Part shown: positions 1 through 5,652 of the stretch, one piece after another
Position numbering within the stretch: position 1 is the stretch's first letter
Layout of the letters: the number at the start of each line of letters is the position of its first letter
Assembly (NCBI GenBank): GCA_944336815.1
Contig: CALVLG010000060.1
Span: 1-5,687 of the forward strand
Direction: 5' to 3'
Source: an uncultured Bacilli bacterium
GTDB lineage: Bacteria; Bacillota_I; Bacilli_A; RF39; UBA660
Length of the DNA stretch: 5,687 nucleotides
The notes under the pieces: model-generated
What the model was told of the DNA's origin: nothing
Databases searched by the model: none
What the model saw: the letters and a program-made list of their open reading frames with translations, nothing else
Translations under genes and position numbers: made by a program

Positions 1-1029
1 GAAATCGTTGATCAAAGAGTCAATTATTTAACAAATAAGAAAAAAGAACTTGAACAAGAAATTCTTTTGTTGCGAGACACGATTAAAAAAATGGATGTTG
101 AAGAAATAAAACAATTACTAGAAGCTGTTTCATTAGCTAAAAAAACAAGAGAACAATTAAAAGACGATATGAAAGAATATCAACAAGTTATTGAAGCAAA
201 CAAAGAATTTAAAACGCCAAAGAAAGAAGCAAGCCTTCGAGCTGCTTACAAGAAAAAAGAAGAAGAATATAACTTTGTTGATAAAATAGTCTTATCGTTT
301 GAAAAAGACTTAGAAGGTTTAGTTTTAAATTCAAGTAAATTAGAAGAACAAGACTTAGTTTCTTTAGAAGAACAAATAAAAGAAATAGATAAAGAAATAA
401 AAGAACTAAAAAAAGCCGAAATGATGCGGATTCAAACAAAAGATATTTTGGCTGTAGAAAAAGATAAAGAAACATTAAAAGAATTAAATGATGATGTTGA
501 ACATATTAAACAAAGACAAAAATACAATCAAAAGCCAAGTGAAATTTTTGATGAAATCGAGTTATCAATTGGTTCAATCAATACCTTGCCAGAAAATAAG
601 GAAGAACCTAAAGAAGATTACGTTGACTTAAATGATTACCGTATTTCTTTAAATCCAGAAGAAGCAACAGAAGAAGTTCCTAGTGTAACTAATGAAGCAG
701 AGATTACCCTTGAACCTCCTAAAGTTGAACCTCCTAAAGAGGAAGTCATTGAAGAGATTCCTGAACCGGTAATTCTTGAAGAAACAGAAGAACTATCTTT
801 ACCTGAAGAGCCAGAAATTATAATTTCTGATGTTTCTAAAGTAGAAGAAAAACCTGTTAAAAGTGCTGATAACGAACGCTTCAAAGTTATATCAGTTGAA
901 CCATTAGACATTGCCGAACCTCCTAAAGCAGAAGAAAATAAACCAATTGAAACTAATCTTCCTGAAGATGAATATATAAGTTTTAATAATTTACTAGAGG
1001 AGGATGAAACAAATGAAAATTCAAACTAA
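1..1029 (+). CDS. Acidic coiled-coil protein, 5'-truncated by the window edge
   Basis: The reading frame is open from the first base, and those first 22 codons already read as charged heptad-like helix. The gene therefore starts upstream; the TTG at 67 is not a convincing start because no ribosome binding site precedes it. About 342 codons are visible. Roughly the first 175 are Lys/Glu/Leu-rich and predict long coiled coils, for example a stretch of repeated E-I-K-E-I-D-K-E type near codons 118-138. The rest is a low-complexity acidic, Pro-rich tail (many E, P, V) containing three E-P-P-K motifs and ending in an acidic N-E-N-S-N terminus. There is no membrane segment or signal peptide in the visible part, so it is probably cytoplasmic. 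The architecture would suit a scaffold or cytoskeleton-associated protein, but I recognise no family and assign no function. The stop codon overlaps the next gene by 17 bases, implying co-translation. Confidence 0.8.
   Translation, partial: EIVDQRVNYLTNKKKELEQEILLLRDTIKKMDVEEIKQLLEAVSLAKKTREQLKDDMKEYQQVIEANKEFKTPKKEASLRAAYKKKEEEYNFVDKIVLSFEKDLEGLVLNSSKLEEQDLVSLEEQIKEIDKEIKELKKAEMMRIQTKDILAVEKDKETLKELNDDVEHIKQRQKYNQKPSEIFDEIELSIGSINTLPENKEEPKEDYVDLNDYRISLNPEEATEEVPSVTNEAEITLEPPKVEPPKEEVIEEIPEPVILEETEELSLPEEPEIIISDVSKVEEKPVKSADNERFKVISVEPLDIAEPPKAEENKPIETNLPEDEYISFNNLLEEDETNENSN
712..928 (+). repeat. Three copies of a 13-bp repeat encoding E-P-P-K
   Basis: GAACCTCCTAAAG occurs exactly at 712-724, 727-739 and 916-928, always in the same reading frame of the acidic coiled-coil gene. 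The first two copies are 15 bases apart. Each encodes Glu-Pro-Pro-Lys within the disordered acidic tail. The simplest explanation is expansion of a linker motif. Confidence 0.75.
996..1003 (+). promoter_or_regulatory. Ribosome binding site that decides the start of the 81-aa gene
   Basis: AGAGGAGG is a near-perfect Shine-Dalgarno sequence inside the 3' end of the upstream gene. It directly abuts the ATG at 1004, which is too close for initiation, but lies nine bases before the ATG at 1013. The latter is therefore the likely start. Confidence 0.75.
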
Positions 1030-1258
1030 TTCAATCATTACTTTATCTAATGACGAAAAATATATGGTTTTAAATGAAGCAGTTTATGAAAATAATCATT
1101 ATTATTTAGTCATGGGTGTAGATGAAAATAAAGAAATTATTTCTTCGAAAGTAGCTATCTTAAAAGAAGAAATTGAAAATAATGATGTATATGTTTCTAA
1201 AGTTAAAGATTCGAAAATAATTTTAGAACTAACGAAAGTATTGAAAAGTCAAATGTAA
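1013..1258 (+). CDS. Small cytoplasmic protein, faintly DUF1292-like
   Basis: This is an 81-aa protein starting at the ATG at 1013, chosen from the spacing of the strong Shine-Dalgarno sequence; an ATG at 1004 would add three residues. It overlaps the upstream coiled-coil gene by 17 bases, so translation is probably coupled. There is no signal peptide, membrane segment or cysteine. The pattern is mostly beta: an I-T-L strand, a Y-M-V-L strand, then a Y-E-N-N-H-Y-Y-L-V-M hairpin, and a final helix rich in Leu, Lys and Thr. That order resembles the small Firmicute DUF1292 family, in which an I-T-L strand is followed by an E-Y-x-G-x-x-Y-x-V/L hairpin. The resemblance is by eye, and no biochemical function is established for that family. 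The last codons and stop lie inside the terminator hairpin. Confidence 0.75.
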   Translation: MKIQTNSIITLSNDEKYMVLNEAVYENNHYYLVMGVDENKEIISSKVAILKEEIENNDVYVSKVKDSKIILELTKVLKSQM

Positions 1259-1277
1259 AAATTTGGCTTTTTTATTT
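1244..1277 (+). terminator. Rho-independent terminator overlapping the stop codon
   Basis: The left arm AAAAGTCAAAT (1244-1254) pairs with ATTTGGCTTTT (1261-1271), with one G-T wobble, around a six-base loop GTAAAA. A T-rich run follows. The loop contains the TAA stop of the 81-aa gene (1256-1258), so a terminating ribosome would cover the hairpin. It closes the upstream two-gene unit. Confidence 0.7.
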
Positions 1278-1303
1278 ACATTTTATTTTGAAAATTGTAT
1301 AAT
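1275..1303 (+). promoter_or_regulatory. Sigma-A-type promoter of the rubrerythrin gene
   Basis: The -35 element TTTACA (1275-1280) and a perfect -10 TATAAT (1298-1303) are separated by exactly 17 bases. The expected transcription start is near 1310, giving a leader of about 20 bases. The -35 box sits in the T-rich tail of the preceding terminator. The spacer contains a palindrome, ATTTT-G-AAAAT (1285-1295), that could be an operator. Confidence 0.8.
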
Positions 1304-1315
1304 AAAAAACGTAGT

Positions 1316-1322
1316 AAGGAGG
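1316..1322 (+). promoter_or_regulatory. Ribosome binding site of rubrerythrin
   Basis: AAGGAGG lies seven bases before the ATG at 1330, a near-ideal match and spacing. Together with the strong promoter it suggests high expression. Confidence 0.85.
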
Positions 1323-1329
1323 AAAAATA

Positions 1330-1869
1330 ATGGAATTAAAAGGAAGTAAAACTGAAGCAAACTTGATGGCTGCTTTTGCTGGTGAAAGTCAAGCTCATAC
1401 AAAATATAAATATTATGCTTCACAAGCAAAGAAAGATGGTTATGAACAAATTGCAGCTATTTTTGAAGAAACAGCAAATAATGAAAAAGAACATGCTAAA
1501 TTATGGTTTAAACAATTACATGGTGGCTCTGTTCCTGATACAATAACAAACTTAAAAGATGCTGCTAATGGTGAAAACTATGAATGGACAGACATGTATA
1601 AAAATTTTGCTGAAGTTGCTCGTGAAGAAGGATTTGAAGAAATTGCTTATCTTTTCGAAGGTGTAGCCAAAATCGAAAAATCACATGAAGAACGTTATCT
1701 AAAACTTGTTGGTAATATTGAAGATAATTTAGTATTCCAAAGAGGCGAAGATAAAGTTTGGATTTGCCGTAACTGCGGACATATTTATGTTGGTCAAAAT
1801 GCTCCAGCAGTTTGTCCAATTTGTAAACATCCACAAAGTTTCATGGAAATTAAAGCGGAAAATTATTAA
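1330..1869 (+). CDS. rbr: Rubrerythrin (diiron plus rubredoxin domains)
   Basis: This 179-aa protein belongs to the rubrerythrin family: cytoplasmic peroxidases of anaerobes that reduce hydrogen peroxide to water with electrons passed through a rubredoxin-type iron centre. The N-terminal four-helix ferritin-like domain (about residues 5-130) carries the expected diiron ligands: E19 in G-E-S-Q, E52 and H55 in E-K-E-H, E82 and E85 in G-E-N-Y-E, and E116 and H119 in E-K-S-H. The C-terminal rubredoxin domain (about 140-179) has both knuckles, C146-x-x-C149 and C162-x-x-C165, with the usual N-C-G-H and C-P-I-C contexts. All metal ligands are present and the length is normal; the linker between helix pairs is shorter than in the Desulfovibrio protein as I recall it. 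It has its own promoter and terminator, so it is a single-gene unit. The symbol follows common usage for the family. Confidence 0.97.
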   Translation: MELKGSKTEANLMAAFAGESQAHTKYKYYASQAKKDGYEQIAAIFEETANNEKEHAKLWFKQLHGGSVPDTITNLKDAANGENYEWTDMYKNFAEVAREEGFEEIAYLFEGVAKIEKSHEERYLKLVGNIEDNLVFQRGEDKVWICRNCGHIYVGQNAPAVCPICKHPQSFMEIKAENY

Positions 1870-1870
1870 G

Positions 1871-1896
1871 AGGGAAGTAGAAATACTTCTTTTTTT
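1871..1896 (+). terminator. Rho-independent terminator after rubrerythrin
   Basis: A perfect six-base stem GAAGTA (1874-1879) / TACTTC (1884-1889) closes a GAAA tetraloop. It can be extended outward by G-T and A-T pairs and runs into seven T residues (1890-1896). It starts two bases after the rubrerythrin stop codon. Confidence 0.85.
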
Positions 1897-1929
1897 ATGC
1901 TAAGATATACGTATAGAATCGAGGATAAT

Positions 1930-2457
1930 ATGACAAGTTTAAATAAAGCCCAAAAAAAGGTTATAATTATTGGTGTTTTTGTCTTGCTGTTAGTTATAAT
2001 AAGCGGGGGCTTTTTACTTTTTTATAAGCCTAATGAAACAACTGAAGAACCATTATTAGATAACGAAATAATTAAAGAAATAGAGCCTTCAGAAGCCGAA
2101 GAAATGTATGATACTTTAACTGAAGAATGTCAAGGGGCTTTAGTATGGAACTTAGCGGTTGGCGAGGTAATTGAAATAAATAATTTAGAAAGCATGAATG
2201 CTTGTCACAATGATAATTATTATTCCAAAATGATCGGTTATACATATAATGACATCGGCGTAGTTATCCACGTCAATGTTTTAGAAAGAAAAGAAAATAG
2301 TCTCTATAAATTAGATAATACATATATTGGTGAATATACTGCTGAAACAATCGACGCTTCATTAGAGCAAGGTACAACTTATGAATATGTTTTTGAAAAT
2401 CAAGAAAATGGTTATCAACTAGTTTCGGTAAAATTAATGGAAGTAGTTGGAAATTAA
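1930..2457 (+). CDS. Single-pass membrane protein with a small extracytoplasmic domain, unknown family
   Basis: The protein is 175 aa from the ATG at 1930, which has GAGG five bases upstream (1921-1924). The in-frame ATG at 1897 touches the terminator T-run and has no ribosome binding site, so I reject it. A short basic N-terminus (K6, K9, K10) precedes one hydrophobic segment at about residues 11-32, consistent with an N-in signal anchor. An acidic linker (about 35-58, rich in E) follows, then a mixed alpha/beta domain of about 115 residues outside the membrane. The outer domain has exactly two cysteines, C67 (E-E-C-Q) and C92 (N-A-C-H), which could form a disulfide. There is no lipobox, LPxTG or enzymatic motif that I recognise. 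I see no clear promoter between the rubrerythrin terminator and this gene; expression may depend on read-through or a weak site. It lies 36 bases before the large surface protein gene and is probably co-transcribed with it. Confidence 0.85.
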   Translation: MTSLNKAQKKVIIIGVFVLLLVIISGGFLLFYKPNETTEEPLLDNEIIKEIEPSEAEEMYDTLTEECQGALVWNLAVGEVIEINNLESMNACHNDNYYSKMIGYTYNDIGVVIHVNVLERKENSLYKLDNTYIGEYTAETIDASLEQGTTYEYVFENQENGYQLVSVKLMEVVGN

Positions 2458-2480
2458 AAAAATATTAATTAAATAATATA

Positions 2481-2486
2481 AAGAGG
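2481..2486 (+). promoter_or_regulatory. Ribosome binding site deciding the start of the large surface protein
   Basis: AAGAGG ends one base before the ATG at 2488 and seven bases before the ATG at 2494. The second ATG therefore has normal spacing, and the protein should begin M-K-K-K-Y rather than M-G-M-K. Confidence 0.65.
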
Positions 2487-2493
2487 AATGGGT

Positions 2494-5370
2494 ATGAAGA
2501 AAAAATATTGCCTTTTATTATTTGTTTTATCTGGGTTAATTATTAGTCTTTTAGGTGTTAGTTTTGCTGTTTGGTTTTATTCTTCTACGCAAAAAGATTT
2601 TAATACTTTAGGGAGTAAATGTTTTGAACTTGTCTTGACAAATGAAAGCGAAGCAATAAACTTAGATAAAGCGTATCCTATATCTGATCAAGAAGGTCTA
2701 GCTTTAACAGGCTATTCTTTTACCATCAAAAATACATGTAATACCATCGCGGCTTATGAAGTTAACTTAGAAGATATTATTCCGACAGCTTTAAAAAGAT
2801 TAAATAGTTCTTATATCAAAGTTTCAATCAATGATGGCACGCCGGAAAAATTAACTGATTTACCCCAAAATGTTCCAAGTATAGATGGAGCTGATGCTTC
2901 TTATGCTTTAACAACTGGCTCTTTAAAACCAGAAGAAGAAGTAAATTACACTGTTAAACTATGGATAGCTGAAGATACACCAGTTGTTGAAGCTGCCATG
3001 GATGCGACTTTTGAAAGTAAAGTGAGTATAAGTGCTGGCTACATCGAAAATACGGAAAACGAAATAAGTCTTAGCTATGAAAGTCAAACTACTGTCGTTA
3101 ATAATGCCCAAGAAGAGATAATTGTTAAAGGGGAAAGTAAGAACTATAATTTAACCGAATATAGTTTAGACAATAGTCGTTGGACTAGAATTGAAACTCC
3201 AAGTAAAGCAGTCGAAATCCCTTATACATTCAAAGAAGAAGGAACATATACTTTCTATGTTAAAGATGAAATGGGCAATATCAATAGTCTTAACTTTGAA
3301 ACAACAAAGCTAGATCAAACCGCTCCAAGTATTAATATTGAAGAAGTAAATAATTATAGTCATGTAGCCTTAACTATTACTTTAACCGAAGAAAAAAGCC
3401 CACAGCTTTACTATGCCATTACTACCACTAAAGAAGAGCCTACTATTTGGCAAGAATATAACGGTTTTATTTCTTATGATGTAACCGAAAATAATATGCC
3501 ATATTATATCTGGGTTAAGGACGGATCATCAAATCAAACTTATCAAGTTTATCAAACTGATTTAATAGATACTATAGCACCGCAAGTAAACTATCAGGTT
3601 TTAACAAGTGAGGCTGGATCAAACAATTGGTATAAAAATTTAACCTTACAAGCTACAATGACAGATGAAGCAAGTGGCGTTGCCAATGCTAAATATTGTT
3701 TTACAACATCTACTACATGCGAGCCAAATATAGTTTTAACTTTACAAGATAATGTAGCAACCATCCCGTTCCAAACAAATACTAAAGCTCAAAGGGTATG
3801 TATTAATGTCACTGACCATGTTGGTAATGCCAATACTGTTTGTAGTGATGCTTATCAAGTAGATCAAACTGATCCAGTCGCTAAAATAAGTGCCAGTTCT
3901 AGGGGCGGGGCAATCACAATAAATGCCAGTGGCTCTAATGATGCCGAAAGTGGTATTGCCCTATATCAATATAGTAAAGATAACCAAACGTGGTATAGTA
4001 GTACCCAAAACAGCTATACATTTACGGGCTTTGCAGATGGAACTTATACTGTTTATTTAAAAGTTACAGATAACGTTGGCCGAACCAGTAGTGTTGTAAG
4101 TACGAATGCCGTTGTTGCTTATGAAAAAGTATATATTGCTGCAAGCGGAAATGATTCAAGTGGTAATGGTTCATCTTCTAAACCATACGCTTCAGTTACG
4201 AAAGCTTACCAGGAAGTAAAAAATGGTGGTTCCATAATTCTTCTATCAGACATCGTTTCAAATTCGCAAATAAGTTTAAATATAGCTAACAAAACAATTA
4301 ATTTAACAAGCGATACAGGAACTTATACCCTTTCTAGAACAATGGCTGCCAATCTTATAAATATTGGCTCATCAAACACTTTAAATTTAAGTAACATTAA
4401 AATAGACGGTGGTGGCGTTGATACAGGTATCGGAGTTGTGGCCGTTCAATATGGTACGACTTTAAACATAAATCAAGGTACTACCATCATTGAAAATGGT
4501 CCAAATGCTGGTGGAAGAGGTGTTGATAACTCTGGTGGTCATCTCGTATTGAATGCCGGTTCAATTATATCAAATTTAGGTAATGCCATAATTGGCAGTG
4601 GCGTTTTTGATATTAAGGATGGTATCGTTTATAACGAAACAACAAAGGATGGTTATCCGGCAGTTTATTTATGGGATGGAACATTTAATGTTTTAGGTGG
4701 AAATATCGAAGGTCGCGGTCTATCACCAGCTATTTATGCCGACGGCGGAGCTCTAAATGTAAGCGGGGGAACAATGACATCAAACGCTAACACAATATAT
4801 ATTAGAGATGCTAATAATATGCCAACCGTAAATATATCAAATGGTACAATTTCTTCAACCGAAGATTCGGCTTTTTATAATATAGCTCCTGCAACCATAA
4901 CCGGTGGTACTTTCACAGCTAGTAACTCAAATACAATCATAAATGGCAAAGAAGGTCAACTGACTATTGATGGCACACCTGTGTTAACAAACACCTCTGA
5001 AAGTTATCCTACTTTATATAATTACGGAACTGTTGAAATTAAAAATGGCACCTTCACTTCACCAGAAAGCTATGCTTTATATAATTATGGAAATGCAACA
5101 ATTACCGGTGGTAGTTTTTCTTCATCAAATTTTCATACTATATATAATCGTTCAAGTTCTACAATGACTATATCTGGTGGAAAAATCACAGCACTAAACT
5201 ACCGGGCCGTTTATAACAGTGGTAGTTTGACTCTAAGCGGTAGTCCTTATATCGAAAATAATAGTTCAAAATATCCAACTATTTATAATATTGGTAGTAG
5301 TGCTACTTTTAACAATAATGCTCCAAATGCTACAATTAAAAACCTTGGCGGTGGGCCAACTACAAATTAA
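2494..5370 (+). CDS. Large exported surface protein: TasA-like head, Ig-like modules, beta-helix
   Basis: The protein is 958 aa from the ATG at 2494. Residues 2-4 are Lys, followed by a hydrophobic stretch (about 7-28) ending in S-F-A (23-25), a plausible type I signal peptidase site; C6 is not in a lipobox. Residues about 30-185 resemble TasA/camelysin-type exported proteins: a small residue-aromatic pattern just after the hydrophobic core, a short strand, S-E-A-I-N-L, then a strand with F-T-I-K-N. This match is by eye. About four Ig-like beta-sandwich modules follow (about 190-543), separated by D-x-T/I-A/D-P signatures near 274, 359 and 457 and ending in V-K/T-D-x-x-G-N/R strands. From residue 546 (V-Y-I-A-A-S-G-N-D, then S-K-P-Y-A-S-V) a right-handed beta-helix of the pectin-lyase/DUF1565 type runs to the end. 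No catalytic residues are evident, so adhesion or a structural role is more likely than an enzyme. Exported cysteines are C43, C82, C402, C409, C436 and C450, possibly three disulfides. There is no LPxTG, C-terminal membrane helix or other anchor. Confidence 0.9.
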   Translation: MKKKYCLLLFVLSGLIISLLGVSFAVWFYSSTQKDFNTLGSKCFELVLTNESEAINLDKAYPISDQEGLALTGYSFTIKNTCNTIAAYEVNLEDIIPTALKRLNSSYIKVSINDGTPEKLTDLPQNVPSIDGADASYALTTGSLKPEEEVNYTVKLWIAEDTPVVEAAMDATFESKVSISAGYIENTENEISLSYESQTTVVNNAQEEIIVKGESKNYNLTEYSLDNSRWTRIETPSKAVEIPYTFKEEGTYTFYVKDEMGNINSLNFETTKLDQTAPSINIEEVNNYSHVALTITLTEEKSPQLYYAITTTKEEPTIWQEYNGFISYDVTENNMPYYIWVKDGSSNQTYQVYQTDLIDTIAPQVNYQVLTSEAGSNNWYKNLTLQATMTDEASGVANAKYCFTTSTTCEPNIVLTLQDNVATIPFQTNTKAQRVCINVTDHVGNANTVCSDAYQVDQTDPVAKISASSRGGAITINASGSNDAESGIALYQYSKDNQTWYSSTQNSYTFTGFADGTYTVYLKVTDNVGRTSSVVSTNAVVAYEKVYIAASGNDSSGNGSSSKPYASVTKAYQEVKNGGSIILLSDIVSNSQISLNIANKTINLTSDTGTYTLSRTMAANLINIGSSNTLNLSNIKIDGGGVDTGIGVVAVQYGTTLNINQGTTIIENGPNAGGRGVDNSGGHLVLNAGSIISNLGNAIIGSGVFDIKDGIVYNETTKDGYPAVYLWDGTFNVLGGNIEGRGLSPAIYADGGALNVSGGTMTSNANTIYIRDANNMPTVNISNGTISSTEDSAFYNIAPATITGGTFTASNSNTIINGKEGQLTIDGTPVLTNTSESYPTLYNYGTVEIKNGTFTSPESYALYNYGNATITGGSFSSSNFHTIYNRSSSTMTISGGKITALNYRAVYNSGSLTLSGSPYIENNSSKYPTIYNIGSSATFNNNAPNATIKNLGGGPTTN
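4387..5340 (+). repeat. Beta-helix rung repeats in the surface protein
   Basis: Protein rungs of roughly 20-25 residues repeat a pattern of A/T-x-Y-N-x-G, then x-x-I/L-x, then G-G/G-S-x-F/I. Clear rung turns begin near residues 758, 804, 852, 872, 895 and 916. A longer rung type contains Y-P-x-x-Y at residues 721, 838 and 927. At the DNA level TTTATATAATTACGGAA (5013-5029) recurs with one mismatch at 5076-5092, exactly 63 bases (21 codons) later. Most other copies have diverged in DNA while keeping the protein pattern, which indicates an old repeat under structural selection. Confidence 0.75.
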
Positions 5371-5553
5371 GATGACAAATATAAAATGGCTATAGATATT
5401 GGTAAAGAGATATTAAAATTAAATGAAAATAATAACACAGGCACTTGATATAATTTACTTGCTTTATATGCTTTGCTAGAAGATGAAACTTCTTTATTAG
5501 ATTTATATAGCAATATTTTCAACACTGTCAAGATATTTTTCTCTTGGTAGTTA
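5371..5553 (+). pseudogene. Decayed TPR-like coding fragment interrupted by TGA
   Basis: In the frame of the preceding gene, directly after its TAA, the bases read D-D-K-Y-K-M-A-I-D-I-G-K-E-I-L-K-L-N-E-N-N-N, then T-G-T, a TGA at 5446-5448, then Y-N-L-L-A-L-Y-A-L-L-E-D and further helix-like sequence to a TAG at 5551-5553. This resembles tetratricopeptide helices: an A-x-x-x-G-x-x-x-L-x-L-N-x-N-N end, followed by a W-Y-N-L-x-x-x-Y start with TGA standing where Trp (TGG) would be. The spacing is one residue longer than the ideal repeat. There is no start codon with a ribosome binding site. I read it as a relic of a neighbouring or displaced gene. Chance open sequence is a real alternative. Confidence 0.35.
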
Positions 5554-5617
5554 AGCATACTTTGCAATTTATGATTTTTAATTATATCTTAGCTAATTCT
5601 AAAAAATAGATATTTAC
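5554..5617. other. AT-rich intergenic stretch with nothing recognisable
   Basis: No open frame, stable hairpin with a T-run, or repeat is evident between the relic and the next promoter. No convincing terminator for the surface-protein unit was found between 5371 and the end of the window, so transcription may read on or stop at a weak AU-rich structure. Confidence 0.5.
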
Positions 5618-5646
5618 TTGTTTTTAAAAATAGAAAGTGTTAAAAT
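5618..5646 (+). promoter_or_regulatory. Extended -10 sigma-A-type promoter for a downstream gene
   Basis: TTGTTT (5618-5623) and TAAAAT (5641-5646) are 17 bases apart, and TGT immediately before the -10 gives the extended TGn motif. Transcription would start near 5653. The gene it drives lies beyond the window. Confidence 0.6.
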
Positions 5647-5652
5647 ACATTT

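Noticed and set aside
209..911. Open frames on the minus strand opposite the coiled-coil gene (209-475 and 636-911)
   Set aside because: They are antisense to repetitive Lys/Glu codons, which give Leu/Phe-rich or Ser-rich low-complexity sequence. They have no ribosome binding site and no family resemblance.
1565..1834. Open frame on the minus strand opposite rubrerythrin
   Set aside because: It lies entirely within a clearly coding, fully conserved rubrerythrin and has no recognisable features of its own.
1897..1929. Upstream ATG at 1897 as the start of the 175-aa membrane protein
   Set aside because: It abuts the T-run of the rubrerythrin terminator and has no Shine-Dalgarno; the ATG at 1930 has GAGG at normal spacing and gives a typical short basic N-terminus.
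2447..2480. Separate promoter between the membrane-protein and surface-protein genes (TTGGAA with a TAAATA -10)
   Set aside because: Both boxes are weak in uniformly AT-rich sequence and the predicted start would fall on the ribosome binding site. Co-transcription with the upstream gene is simpler.
4387..5340. Repeats as a CRISPR array or mobile element
   Set aside because: The repeats are in-frame, degenerate in DNA and conserved as a protein rung pattern, with no uniform repeat-spacer structure, terminal inverted repeats or transposase.
5345..5359. Perfect hairpin TTGGC-GGTGG-GCCAA near the 3' end of the surface gene as a terminator
   Set aside because: No T-run follows (the next bases are CTACAAATTAAG) and it lies within the coding region, so it is not a canonical rho-independent terminator.
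5446..5448. TGA read as Trp (Mycoplasma-type genetic code)
   Set aside because: The intact genes contain twelve Trp codons, all TGG. An AT-rich genome with TGA reassigned to Trp should show many TGA codons inside genes. All stops being TAA is compatible with either code, so the TGG usage decides.
5367..5567. Minus-strand open frame of 66 codons in the 3' intergenic region
   Set aside because: It would need a TTG start without a ribosome binding site, and the composition is that of generic AT-rich sequence. The plus-strand reading gives a better protein-like pattern, though broken.
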